Part shown: positions 36,001 through 46,178 of the stretch, piece after piece
Layout of the letters: each line of letters begins with the position of its first letter
How positions within the stretch are numbered: position 1 is the stretch's first letter
Translations under genes and position numbers: made by a program
From: Persicaria tinctoria
Lineage: Eukaryota > Streptophyta > Magnoliopsida > Caryophyllales > Polygonaceae
Direction: 5' to 3'
NCBI GenBank assembly: GCA_037127255.1
Contig: JBANSL010000013.1
Coordinates: 17,194,688-17,258,687, forward strand
DNA length: 64,000 nucleotides
Notes under the pieces: model-generated
The model's database searches: none
What the model was told of the DNA's origin: nothing
The model's input: only the letters and a program-made list of their open reading frames with translations

Positions 36001-36282
36001 CATGTTAAAATATTCTTCCAAATCTCGTATCGGAGCTAGTCCACGACTTAAAAGTCATCATTATAAAATTTCTTCTACTAGCTCTCTTACTCGTCCAATT
36101 ATTCAACGAATTCATAGCCACACATTCAGTTGAAAAACCTATGGTGTTATCACTCCCTTCATTTATACCATCGCAGATCTACACAATATAAATAACCCTG
36201 GAAACTAAATAATTATACCAAATTCATTCTTATCTCTAAATTCTAAAAATATAAATCATGATCTGATCAATTAAAAAAATAA

Positions 36283-36530
36283 TTCAATATCGGATAAATA
36301 ATTATTTCATCTAATCTAAGATTCAATATCGGATAAATCATGATTTTATCTAATCTAGACTTCAATATCGGATAAATCATTATTTTATCTAATCTAAGAT
36401 TCAATATTGGATAAATTATTATTTCATCTAATCTAGGATTCAATGGCATATAAATTATGATTTCATCTAATCTAAGATTCAATATTAGATATATCATGAT
36501 TTCATCTCATCTAGGATTCAATAGCGGATA
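36283..36530. repeat. Six-copy 39-bp tandem repeat array
   Basis: Units start at 36283, 36322, 36361, 36400, 36439 and 36478, each beginning ttcaata or ttcaatg and ending in a variant of catctaatctaaga. A partial seventh starts at 36517. The period is exactly 39, divisible by 3, so a minus-strand frame stays open as 13-residue repeats (RLDEIIIYPILNL). I regard that frame as a by-product, since there is no promoter or homologue evidence. Confidence 0.93.
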
Positions 36531-36740
36531 TGTGCTACAGATTCGACACTGATTGTTATGTTGTATACTATAAACTTAAATTTCAACAACGAATAGATTA
36601 ATCAAATAAACATACTCGTGCAATCTCGAACCCGCTATCGGGTCTATCTTCCTCCTCTCCAGACATAATGGATGGGTTTTTAGAGTGAAAAAGATGTAAT
36701 ATAACATAAATTGGAAGAGAGTTGTATAGCAATGTGTGCG

Positions 36741-37630
36741 TGATGCGGATCAAAATGGCCTTCTGTTGGTCAAACAATGATCTTGATCCATGCGAGCTCT
36801 CAAGACCGATTCAAGGGCCATTGATGGCAAAGAATGTCGTCCTCAATAGGAAGAAGAAGGCGCCACCGTGGATTGAAGAAAATATATTATTTAATTATTA
36901 TTATTATTATTATTAGTTATTTCCATATTTAGTAACTCCTATTTAGTTAGAGCTGTTTATGGAATCTCTTATTTTAAGTAATACTTAGTTAGGTGAATAA
37001 AAGGGAAAAGGAAAGTTTATCTCTTCTAGATATTTTCCTTGGCCACTAAGTAGGAAGATTTATCTAGGATTATTATTAGGATTTAATATTTATTTATCTA
37101 AGCCAAAATTCTATCTTTTGCACAAGATTATATTGGTATAGTTCCTTATATAAACTCTTGTATTTTCATTGAATTAATTAGATTGAATAGAATTGAGGAA
37201 CCCCTTTATGAATTAAAGGGTTCTTCGATTTCAATCTCAACCACTATCATTGCTCTTGTTCTTGTTTATGTTCGGCATACCATCACCATCACCGTACCTT
37301 TGTTCTTGATCGACCAAACAAACAAACACAACCAGAGTCGTCGCAATTTGAAACCCATAAACCGTCGCAGAAAGGAGGGCGAAGAACGCTGCAGAGGACT
37401 CGGCTCCTCTCCTGGCGGCGGCCGCGGCAATGCCGTTTTCTGTCGTTGTTTTCCTTCTGTTTGATGAATTATATAAGTGTTGTTCGTCGCTAGTACTGTC
37501 CTTACTCATACTTGATTAATTTTTTCCAATATCAGGAGATATCGAAGAGCATTGCATGATCGGGCAAATATACGGCGTGGTTCTTGATCTTGAGCCCACA
37601 TGCGAAGGATCAGGTATCCCAAACGTATCA
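36741..37630 (+). repeat. 5' LTR of Ty3-3 (890 bp)
   Basis: Matches 50541-51516. It contains a short TTA microsatellite (36893-36915) and lacks about 70 bp present in the 3' copy (51246-51320). Confidence 0.92.
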
Positions 37631-38295
37631 AGTGGTATCGGATTTCAGATTCATGCAAGCTCTTTACTCTTTTGATTCTTTAATTGAGTGATTTATTTCC
37701 GTGCCTTATTTTTCACCATTCCCGTTGCATAGAATTTAAATCTTTATCCACTACTACAATTAAGGCCTGATGTGGCAGTTCAAAACCGTCACATTAGGCC
37801 TAGAAACCGCCACAAAAGACCTATTGTGGTGATTTTTACCCGCCTCTGTTGCTCGCGTTGCATCAGGTCTAATGTGGCGGTTTATTATGGAAATTAAAAA
37901 GTGCCACAATAGGTAAGTAAATCGCCACAATAGACCTATCTAATGCGGCGGTTATTTCTTATCTATTGTGGTAGTTTCTTTATCTAATGTGGCGGTTTTA
38001 GAAAGCTATTGCAATGATTGTTTATGCTATTGTGGCGGTTTTACATTCTCACATATATTATCTACGGTTGCTGTTTTTGATATTTATGTTTCATAAAATA
38101 ATGTGACTAACAATTAAATAAAATGTATAATAATAAAATCCAGAATAATTATAAAAAATATTTAACTAACCAAAATATATAAACCATCATATATATCACC
38201 ATAATATAATCCATTACATTAAAATATTCACACTAAAGTATTAATATCTAAAATTCATTTACAAAACAACACATTTAAGTGTTATCCTAGTTCAA

Positions 38296-39610
38296 TTTAA
38301 CAAAGGCTTACTTTGGATTATTTGAAATGGAGAGTCCGTAAACCTCTGGCATGACCAATGGTTACAATCCCAAACGCTTATAAAGTATTAACAACACCAT
38401 AACCCAAATATGAAGGTCAGTAGTCTAATCATGACAATTAGTAAACAATGGAACACTCCCCATATAAACATGTTATTCCCACCTCACATTGTCATGCAAA
38501 TAATAGAGATAAAATTACCAGAATGGGAATCAAAAGATAGACTGGTGTGGAAACCTGAACCAAATAGAGCTTTTACCACTAAATCTACCAAAAGTCTAAA
38601 AGATACATCTTACCATACAACTCAGGATTCAAACTGGATTTGGAAATTAAAGATCCCACCTAGAATTAAAACCCTCATCTGGAAAATAATGATTGATGGC
38701 CTTCCGACAAAAACTCGTCTCAATAGACATATAAACAGAGTCCCTGCACAATGTGCCTTGTGCAATTGTGCAGATGAGGACTCCGACCACTTACTCCTAG
38801 GTTACAATTTTACCAGAAGCATTTTCTACTACTATGGTCAACTAAGAGGAAAATTAAATCTACTTAGGGATAACAACGATTATGATCTATTTAACTTTGT
38901 TGCAAAAGCTAGAAATAATAACGAAATCGAAGAAATTTCCTTTATTTGGAATACTATATGGGAAACTAGAAATAATCTAATTTTTAAACACAAGGAACCA
39001 CAACCAATAAAAAACATTATCCATCAAATTCTAAACAATATAAGTATTTGGAAAGATTCTACCTCAAAAGAAACTAAAAAGAAAGCAACAAGGAAAATGA
39101 CAAAATGGGAGAAACCTAATGGTGCCACCCACAAAATCAATGTGGATGGTTCGGTAAAGCCCACTGGCACTTGTCATGTGGAGGGAGTCGTTAGGGACTC
39201 CAAGGGATATATAGTTGATATATTCTACCAGGACGGTTATCCAAACGGAAGCAACTGCCATCATCCTGGGTATGCAATGTGCAACAAAAAGAGGATTAAG
39301 CAGAGTTATCAACGAAGGTGACAACCTAATAGTCATCAAAGAAATCAAGAAAAGAAGAAACTTCAACTGGGAAATTCAGCACCATGTTGAGAAGATCCAC
39401 CGTATGATAAGCCAATTTGAAGAGATAGACTTCAAGCACTGTTTCAAAGAAGCCAACAAAGTAGCTGACTATATAGTTTGTAATGGTATTGCTTGTAATA
39501 AATCTACTCACCCTTTTAATAGGGACTTGTACTCCATCATCCTCAAGGATGATCATGAAGTAGGACTACAATATGTGTAATCCTTTCAAATGTTTGCCTA
39601 CTAAAAAAAA
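38296..39610 (+). mobile_element. 5'-truncated LINE with 19-bp target duplication
   Basis: The direct repeat AAGTGTTATCCTAGTTCAA occurs at 38277-38295 and 39611-39629. The insert ends in an A-run. Only the last 1.3 kb of the element is present, a usual result of incomplete reverse transcription. Confidence 0.93.
38410..39580 (+). pseudogene. LINE pol C-terminus: zf-RVT and RNase H
   Basis: The translated segment begins after an early stop and gives WESKDRLVWKPEPNRAFTT, then WIWKLKIPPRIKTLIWKI and a zf-RVT finger, CALCNCADEDSDHLLLG. The linker IWNTIWETRNNLIFKHKEP follows, then the RNase H domain THKINVDGSVKPTGTCH. At about 39250 a frameshift moves the domain to the next frame: TEATAIILGMQCATKRGL, INEGDNLIVIKEIKKR, and CFKEANKVADYIVCNG with a stop at 39580. 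Apart from that shift the frame is long and open, suggesting a fairly young insertion. Confidence 0.88.
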
Positions 39611-39805
39611 AAGTGTTATCCTAGTTCAAAATAGATACACTAAATTCAAGACTAGCATCAGTTGTGTCCTGAAAGCATTAATCTGCTAGTAGCTTAGGTG
39701 AACACATCTTATAGTGAAATCAACACTTGCTGGTAAACTGTAGTTGCGGCCTACAGGATTACAAAAATAAATGGTGAAATAATTCCTGCAACATAAGGAG
39801 AAAGC

Positions 39806-39961
39806 AAACGAGCAAAGATCAGAAAACACAAAAGGAATTTGCAAAGGAGATAATTCCTTCTAATCTTTTCCCTTTCCATCCAAACGAGCAAATATCAGAA
39901 AACACAAAAGGAATTTGCAAAGGAGGCAATTCCTTCTAATCTTTTCCCTTTCCATCCAAAC
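39806..39961. repeat. 76-bp tandem duplication inside CACTA element
   Basis: aaacgagcaaagatcag begins at 39806. The unit repeats at 39882 with few changes and a partial third start is at 39958. Non-coding. Confidence 0.85.
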
Positions 39962-40416
39962 ATAAGAAGAAAGCAAACGAGCAAAGATCAGAAGACACAA
40001 TGCCAATGAAGAAACAAACAATTATTAACTTGAATTCTCAAAGTAGAATTTGACATTACACAACAGCTTTCAAAAACCCATTAACAACCCTACTTTACAA
40101 ATCCTAATGTACTTTTTTATAAAATTATGCACTAACCTTTTATCAGTTTTGGAGATTCTCCAAATGATAGCAAGCAAAAATCATTAATTCATGAAAATTG
40201 CTCAAAGTCGGTGCCGCTGAATCTGTACACTTTTCATTAAATTCATCAAATATTACTGGGACCTTTAAAAATTCTTGTTGTCAATTATTCCAATTAAAAG
40301 TCCAGTCAAATTGGAAGTTCATTAATGCAAGCTCATTTACAAGTTTTTTAAAAAGTAAATTCTCAAGATTACTACCATATGACATGTTATAAATACTTAT
40401 GGAGGGTAAGTCTAAC

Positions 40417-40952
40417 CTGCATCTTTTCTTGAAGGACATTAAGACCATATTTCCCAACAGCTCGAGCACTTGCAATAGCTCATTTGCCTCTTACACCTTC
40501 AGTGATTCCAGTCTAACCCAGGACACACAAAACAACTTCCAAGGATAAGAAATGCACCAATCATATTCAACCATGGACATTTAATAAACTGATCTTACAT
40601 AAGCAGCACAAGAAGTATCTGATGCACTGATTCTAACAAGACCTAAGTTGCTTAGTGTCATTTCACACCGATCAAGTGACTGCAGCCTGTAGGTAAGGAT
40701 ATGTCATGATTTCTGGACAACAAGAATTTTTTTTTGGAGACTTTACAATCAGAAACACAATGAAACCATGACAGAAGATTATCCAACCTGAGGGTGGCTT
40801 AATACACGCTTCAGCTCCTCCATTTTGACCCGGGTAAAGACAGAAGGCAGTGGTTTACATCAAGCTGAACTTCCCTTACTATATGTAGCCTATGGCGAAA
40901 GAGTAACTCAATAGTTTCGGTGGATGCTTCCACCTAAGGTATTCTCGAGAGG
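40417..40952 (-). pseudogene. Captured arogenate/prephenate dehydratase gene fragment (three exons)
   Basis: Minus-strand exon-like blocks with GT donors. Block A, 40952-40788: [33 protein letters not shown], then after one frameshift [13 protein letters not shown] and a GT. Block B, 40679-40599: SLDRCEMTLSNLGLVRISAS and TSCAAY, followed by GTAAG. Block C, 40512-40417: GITEGVRGK, a stop, then AIASARAVGKYGLNVLQEKM and GTTAG. These match, in order, conserved segments of the prephenate-dehydratase catalytic domain (ENS.GGS, RHRLHIVGEVQL, LSHPQ, DTAGAA, AIAS..A..YGL). In plants these plastid enzymes make phenylalanine. Introns are retained, so capture was at DNA level. The transit peptide and ACT domain were not found. 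Stops and shifts make it non-coding for an enzyme. Confidence 0.85.
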
Positions 40953-42312
40953 TCAAACATAAGAAGTGGTTGTCTATACATAGAATAAAAATAAACCTGA
41001 AAAATGGCCTTCATGTATATCCTATGGCGAAGGAATAACCCTCTATATTCTTCATCTAAAATAGGAATATGAAAGGCAAGGCTGACTATTGTTGGCAATA
41101 AATGAGAAGATGAGCATCAAAATTTATCTATAGAATAAACCCTTAGGATGACACAGAAGAAACTATGATAAGAGGAAAAAAAAAAGAGCAAGTTAAGCCG
41201 ATACTCCTGCATAGGCAGAACTTAAAAGGTGTCCTTCTGTTGATGTTTCAGTCATCAATCATCATAGGATATACATGAAGGGTAAGTGGGAAAACCATAA
41301 ACTCATTCATTCATTTTTCTTTTTAAGCAATTTCCAAGTCAAAACTTGCATAAGCAAGTGAAACAGTCTCTAATCTAACATTTTCAAGAGCAATTCACAC
41401 TAACAAAGTGGCCATCTTTGATCGAGATAGGCTACATAATTCACACTTATTTCATTAACTCCCACCCCATGATCAAGCAATCAATCAAATAAAAACTACA
41501 AGATCAAGATTCAACTATAACAAAGATCAAATTAGTTCCTATTGAACAACTCTTCCACTGATCAAGTTCACATTGATCACACACAAAAAAAAACACACTA
41601 AAGCATATTAAAAAAAAGTCTGTATAGATACATAGCCAAATTCCGTTATGATATTAGCAATGGGAAATCAAAACCAATTTGCACATAAGCAACATCACAA
41701 GGAGAAACATGGTTACCCGAATTGACATATTTCTCTTATAATCGATAGTTTTCATGATCATACAATGAACAAAGAAAATTCTTTAGGTATGGATTTCTTT
41801 TATCTCTTAAATCTTTAGGTCTCGATCCACAAATGTTAAGTTTCGAATTTAAATCGAATGGGTAATAGAAACCTATAAATAAATCACACACAAACCCACA
41901 ACAAACATAAAAATTCAAACCCTAGAAATAAAGAACGACAAATCCAACAAATCGAATGGATTGACTGAACCCGACCGAATGCAAAACAAACCAGAAAATC
42001 CAAACCCTAGAAATTAAGAAATAACAGAAAAATGATACAGAGATGGAATGGATTGAGACCTGAATAGACAGCGACAACAGTGATTTAGGATTTGGATGTT
42101 ATTAGGGGCGGTAGACATTACAACAGCGAGAAAAGTCCTCCCGAGTAGTCTGCGCAAATAACAGCAGCGAGAAAAGTCCTACCGCCTTCTTCGATCTGAA
42201 AGAGGACACAAACATAAAAATCCAAACCCTAAAAATTAAGAAATAACAGCAAATCATACTAGAGAGGATTTGATTTTGGGAGAAAGATCTGCTGCTGCGC
42301 AAAGAGGACGCA

Positions 42313-42386
42313 GATCGAAAGCTATCAGTTCCCCTTCTTCGATCGAAAGCTATCAGTTCCCCTTGTTCGATCGGAAGCTATCAGTG
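42313..42386. repeat. 28-bp tandem repeat, about 2.6 copies
   Basis: gatcgaaagctatcagttcc begins at 42313, 42341 and 42369 (the last with one change). It lies near the right end of the CACTA element. Longer direct repeats of caaaccctagaaattaag (about 42001 and 42222) and cagcgagaaaagtcct (42125 and 42167) occur just before it. Confidence 0.85.
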
Positions 42387-44252
42387 GTGGCCTCTTTCAC
42401 GATTCTCCGGTCGTTCGCACTCTTAGATGAGAGAAACACGCCTACGGAGTATAATCGACAAGAATATGGATTTTATTTTAAAAAAATTAATAAAATTTTC
42501 AGAACCGCTTCAATAGGGTTGAAAAAGACGCTTTCTACAAAACCGCTTCATTAGCCTAGTGAGACGCTACAGTAGAATAATTTAAACCGCCACAATAGCT
42601 ACTTTACCCACAAATACCCAAAACTCACAAAAATCGTTACATTAACCGCCACAATAGATAAAACCGCCACAAAATCCGCCACAATAGAACAACCGCTGCA
42701 ATCAAATGTTACAATAGACCTTAATTGTAGTAGTGTGCATTCACCCTAAAAATTGGCACTTTATTTTAGTTCTTTCTTGTTTTGATCTTTAATTTGGAAG
42801 ATATTGAGTTTTTTATTGCAAGTTTTGATCTTTTATTCCTTGTTGCTACATATCATGTCTATTAATGTGATTCTTGGATTTAAGCATTATATGAACTTGC
42901 ACCACTAAAGAACCCTAATTTCTCCAGTTTCTAGCCTATTTCCCTTATTTTCCTTATTTTTGTCTACTTTTAGATCATCGTAGCTTTGTTATTTTAATTT
43001 TCTCTTTTGCTCTTTATTTCTGTCACATTACAGCGGCTATTTCGTAGCCAAAAAAAAAAGAATAACATACCTCCTTGTTGAGTTAGTAACTCATTACATC
43101 TTGTTATTTCTTTTCTTTGCTACTTGTTAGATGATCTGTTTGGTTTAAAGCATTACAAAAGAACCCCTTTGTGTGATTTTGTGCTGTGCCGACACAGGAG
43201 CTAATGTCCGCATTTTTAGTCATATTTTGCATCATGTTTTTATTTCATTCAAGTCTTTTTATTAGCTTTTATGTTAGGAAAGTAAGAAAAATGTGTAGTT
43301 ATACTTAATATTACAAGATATGGAGTCTACACAAGCTTTGGTGTGATTTTATAGGTTTTTAAGGTGATTTGAAAGAGTTTCGACGCACTTTAGAGCTTAA
43401 TGAAAAATCATGAAAGCAATGGAGAAGCAAAGCAAAAAGGAAAAAGTGGTACAGCTGGAGAAAAGCCTTATTTTCTCCATCCATCACTTCGATTCAAGTT
43501 CTGGAGCCTTCAGGAGATTTGTAGTCCTTAAAAAGAGCTTTCCAAAGCATATTCATATGCGTCAATCGGATAAACGAGGACTTAGAAAAGTGCGATTGAA
43601 GTCAGAGTCGAAAAGCTGGAGAAAAACAGACGCTATTGCGTTCGAACATAGCCTCGGCGCCGACCCTTGCCCCCTTGATGCCGACACACAGCGAATTACA
43701 GTAACACTGTAAGCGAATAGACCCTCGGCACCGACACCCAGACCCTGCGCACCAGGAGAAGTTTTTGCGGGCTGATTTAATTGCTTAATGGGCTTTTTAG
43801 GATCTTTTAGTTAGATAGACTTGGGATATTTTAGTTAGATAGACTTGAGATATTTTATCCTTCCTTAGATAGATTATATTATTTTCCTAAGATAAAATCT
43901 ATTTTCCTTGAAGGTTAAGTCTTAATTTCTATCTTTAAATAAAGCCAATTAGAGGCTAATTAGAATAAATCAACACACGGCTGAACGGACAGCAAGAGGC
44001 ACGTACGTTTTGGAGTTTTTGGTTGAAGGTTTTGACATTGGTTTTGAGGATTGATTTTATGCAATTTCATATTATGTTTTATTCAATTTTCAGCATGTTT
44101 TTCTTAGCTATGAGTGAGTAGTTCCCCTTCTTCTAGGGTTGGGGTGAGCCCAACAATAGTCATGTATGAAAGCTTGAATCTATGATGTTTTTATGAGTTT
44201 ATCATCATCTATCTTGTGCTTAAATCCTTTGCGAAAGTTGAGGACAAGTCCA

Positions 44253-44364
44253 TGTTTATGATTATGAAGCGAAAGTGGATTTAATTATGAATTTGGATAG
44301 TAATTAGATGTTTATGATTATGAAGCGAAAGTGGATTTAATTATGAATTTGGATAGTAATTAGA
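44253..44364. repeat. 56-bp perfect tandem duplication
   Basis: tgtttatgattatgaagcg starts at 44253 and again at 44309 with the whole unit repeated. It lies in the probable LTR of the Athila-type element. Confidence 0.93.
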
Positions 44365-44844
44365 AATCTTTGACAAAAGTAAAAGGAATCTAATTAAGAA
44401 AAGGATAGAACGAATAGGTTTTATGCGAAAGCCTCTATTCTCTATTTGTGAAGTATGCGAAAGCTATCTTTTGATGATAAAAACATGATCTTTGTTCTAT
44501 GATTCTTGTGTGGTTCATGCATGGTTGTTGTTGTGGTTATCCCTTGACCTTGGAAGTTCTTTTTATATTGTTTATATCCCTAAAATCCCTTGTTACTTGT
44601 TCTATTTTGTTGCTGGAAAACAAACGATCACTCGACATTCATCACTTCTCTCGACCATCCCCTCGATATCGACCTCTCTAGTCGATATCGACCGCCTTTG
44701 CTACTGATTTTTGTGTGTTGTTAGATCACAAGAACTACTCTAGAAAGTGTTGTCCTCTCTCCAGTGGAACGATCCCGACTTCCGTTATCTACATAGTGGG
44801 AATTGAGGTATTTTATTTGTGGTTGATTTCCCATCGCAACAAAT

Positions 44845-44861
44845 TGGTGCCGTTGCCGGGG
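44845..44861 (+). other. Primer-binding site of the Athila-type element
   Basis: TGGTGCCGTTGCCGGGG, a few bases after a CA-ended LTR-like terminus. Known Athila/Tat elements use a very similar site; the tRNA species was not verified here. Confidence 0.75.
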
Positions 44862-45059
44862 AGGGTAACAATCGTCATCTAGAGTAGTTGGTTTTCGGAG
44901 TTGGGACTAGCCCACCTCTTCCTTGTTTTCTAACGCTACTTGTTTGCTTCTTGTGTTTGTTTTGAGAGGTGTATGTGACGCGTTGATCGCATAATAGAGT
45001 TTGAGGCTTTAGACGAACCGGAGCGTTACTTTCATCTAAGAGAAAGGCTAAAGGGAATC

Positions 45060-46091
45060 ATGACCGACCGTGAGACCCTTGAGCAAACGGTAGAGAGGCT
45101 ACAAAAGGAGAACCAAGAGGCCAATCTTGATCGAGAACAAGAGGCCGAGAGGGCACGTCAAGCGGAGGAACAACTTGCTAGGATTCCTCGCAATGATCGG
45201 CAATATATGCACCCACCTCTTAGGGTGCCCACATCACCTATTGTCTTCCCCGACGCTCCTACTAATTTTGAGATCAAGACAAGCTTCATTGCCATGGTCA
45301 AGAAGCTCCAATTTTCAGGGAAACCAACGGAGTGCCCTATGGAGCATGTGCACGAGTTCTTGGATATTTGTGACACCATCGCTCATGGTGACACTTTGGA
45401 GTATGTGAGGCTTAAGGCCTTTCGATGGTCACTTGCGGGAAAGGCACTTCATTGGCTAGATAGCTTGCCGACCCAAACCATCACCACTTGGGATCAACTA
45501 CATGATTCCTTCTTAACCAAGTTCTTCCCACCCTCAAAGACATCGGAGCTACGAAAAAAAATCACTACTTTCAAGCAATTGAGGGTGGAAGACTTGGCGG
45601 CGGCATGGGAGAGATTCAAAGAGCTTCAACGTCAATGCCCTACACATGAGCAACCCGAATATGTGCTCCAAGAGATCTTCTTCAATGGGATGAATTCAGC
45701 AACAAAGGACCGGATTAATGTTCACACCAACCTCCGGTTCCTTGAGACGACTCCGGAGGAAGCATGGGAAGAGCTAGAGCGCCTAGTTGAGTACGACAAC
45801 ACCTATGGGACCTCCGAAATCTCTAATGTGATCCCCCCACCATCTATGGATCTCTATCAACCATCTAAAGAGATTGATCCGGATGTTCGCGAGCAATTTA
45901 GGAAGGATCAAGTGAGAAAGCTACAAAAGCATGCTCGGCATCTATCGGCAAATCAAGCATGCATAGAGTGTGGATCTACTACACACACCACAGTCCAATG
46001 CCCTCACGCCGATCAAGTACACCTAGCCGAGACATATGAGGATGCTCATTATGTGGGAGGTCTTAGCCAAGGAGGAAACCAAAACACTTAG
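45060..46091 (+). CDS. Athila-type gag capsid ORF, 343 aa
   Basis: Begins MTDRETLEQTVERLQ, giving an N-terminal coiled coil (residues 1-45, heptad-like with many Glu/Arg). The capsid domain follows: HVHEFLDICDTIAHG, LKAFRWSLAGKALHWLDSL, then FLTKFFPPSKTSELRKKI and AAWERFKELQRQCP, the signature of Athila gag. Near residue 320 lies CIECGSTTHTTVQCP, a zinc-knuckle variant. The frame stops at TAG 46089-46091, but related gag sequence continues downstream in frame (FYRAPSHPERE), so the stop probably truncates a longer gag. It remains a long open frame within a truncated element. Confidence 0.85.
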   Translation: MTDRETLEQTVERLQKENQEANLDREQEAERARQAEEQLARIPRNDRQYMHPPLRVPTSPIVFPDAPTNFEIKTSFIAMVKKLQFSGKPTECPMEHVHEFLDICDTIAHGDTLEYVRLKAFRWSLAGKALHWLDSLPTQTITTWDQLHDSFLTKFFPPSKTSELRKKITTFKQLRVEDLAAAWERFKELQRQCPTHEQPEYVLQEIFFNGMNSATKDRINVHTNLRFLETTPEEAWEELERLVEYDNTYGTSEISNVIPPPSMDLYQPSKEIDPDVREQFRKDQVRKLQKHARHLSANQACIECGSTTHTTVQCPHADQVHLAETYEDAHYVGGLSQGGNQNT

Positions 46092-46178
46092 GGAAATCGA
46101 CAACCCCAACAAAACTATGGCGGACACAACTTCTATCGAGCTCCAAGCCATCCGGAGCGTGAGAAATCACGCAATGAT

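Larger units (their letters stand above)
37749..42735. mobile_element. Non-autonomous CACTA (En/Spm) element carrying host-gene exons (4987 bp)
   Basis: Terminal inverted repeats CACTACTACAATTAAGG at 37749 and its reverse complement ending at 42735. Both subterminal zones are packed with the motif AACCGCCACAATAG in either orientation (about 37765-38045 and 42575-42715), as in plant CACTA elements. No TnpA/TnpD-like protein is seen. The 3-bp flanks (ATC, TGC) do not match, so the target duplication has decayed or the flank was rearranged. The interior contains a LINE (38296-39610), a 76-bp tandem repeat, and minus-strand exons of an arogenate/prephenate dehydratase gene. Confidence 0.88.

Noticed and set aside
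36267..36497. 76-residue repeat protein on the minus strand
   Set aside because: The frame follows simply from a 39-bp tandem repeat; no promoter, intron or homologue support.
36283..36530. CRISPR array
   Set aside because: The 39-bp units are contiguous without unique spacers, and the DNA is plant nuclear.
42102..42554. Short frames near the right CACTA end as genes
   Set aside because: No family motifs; they overlap tandem repeats and subterminal motifs.
43150..43410. Exact 5' boundary of the Athila-type LTR near 43170
   Set aside because: No second LTR exists for comparison and no 5-bp duplication matched the right side near 47930, so I give only an approximate start.
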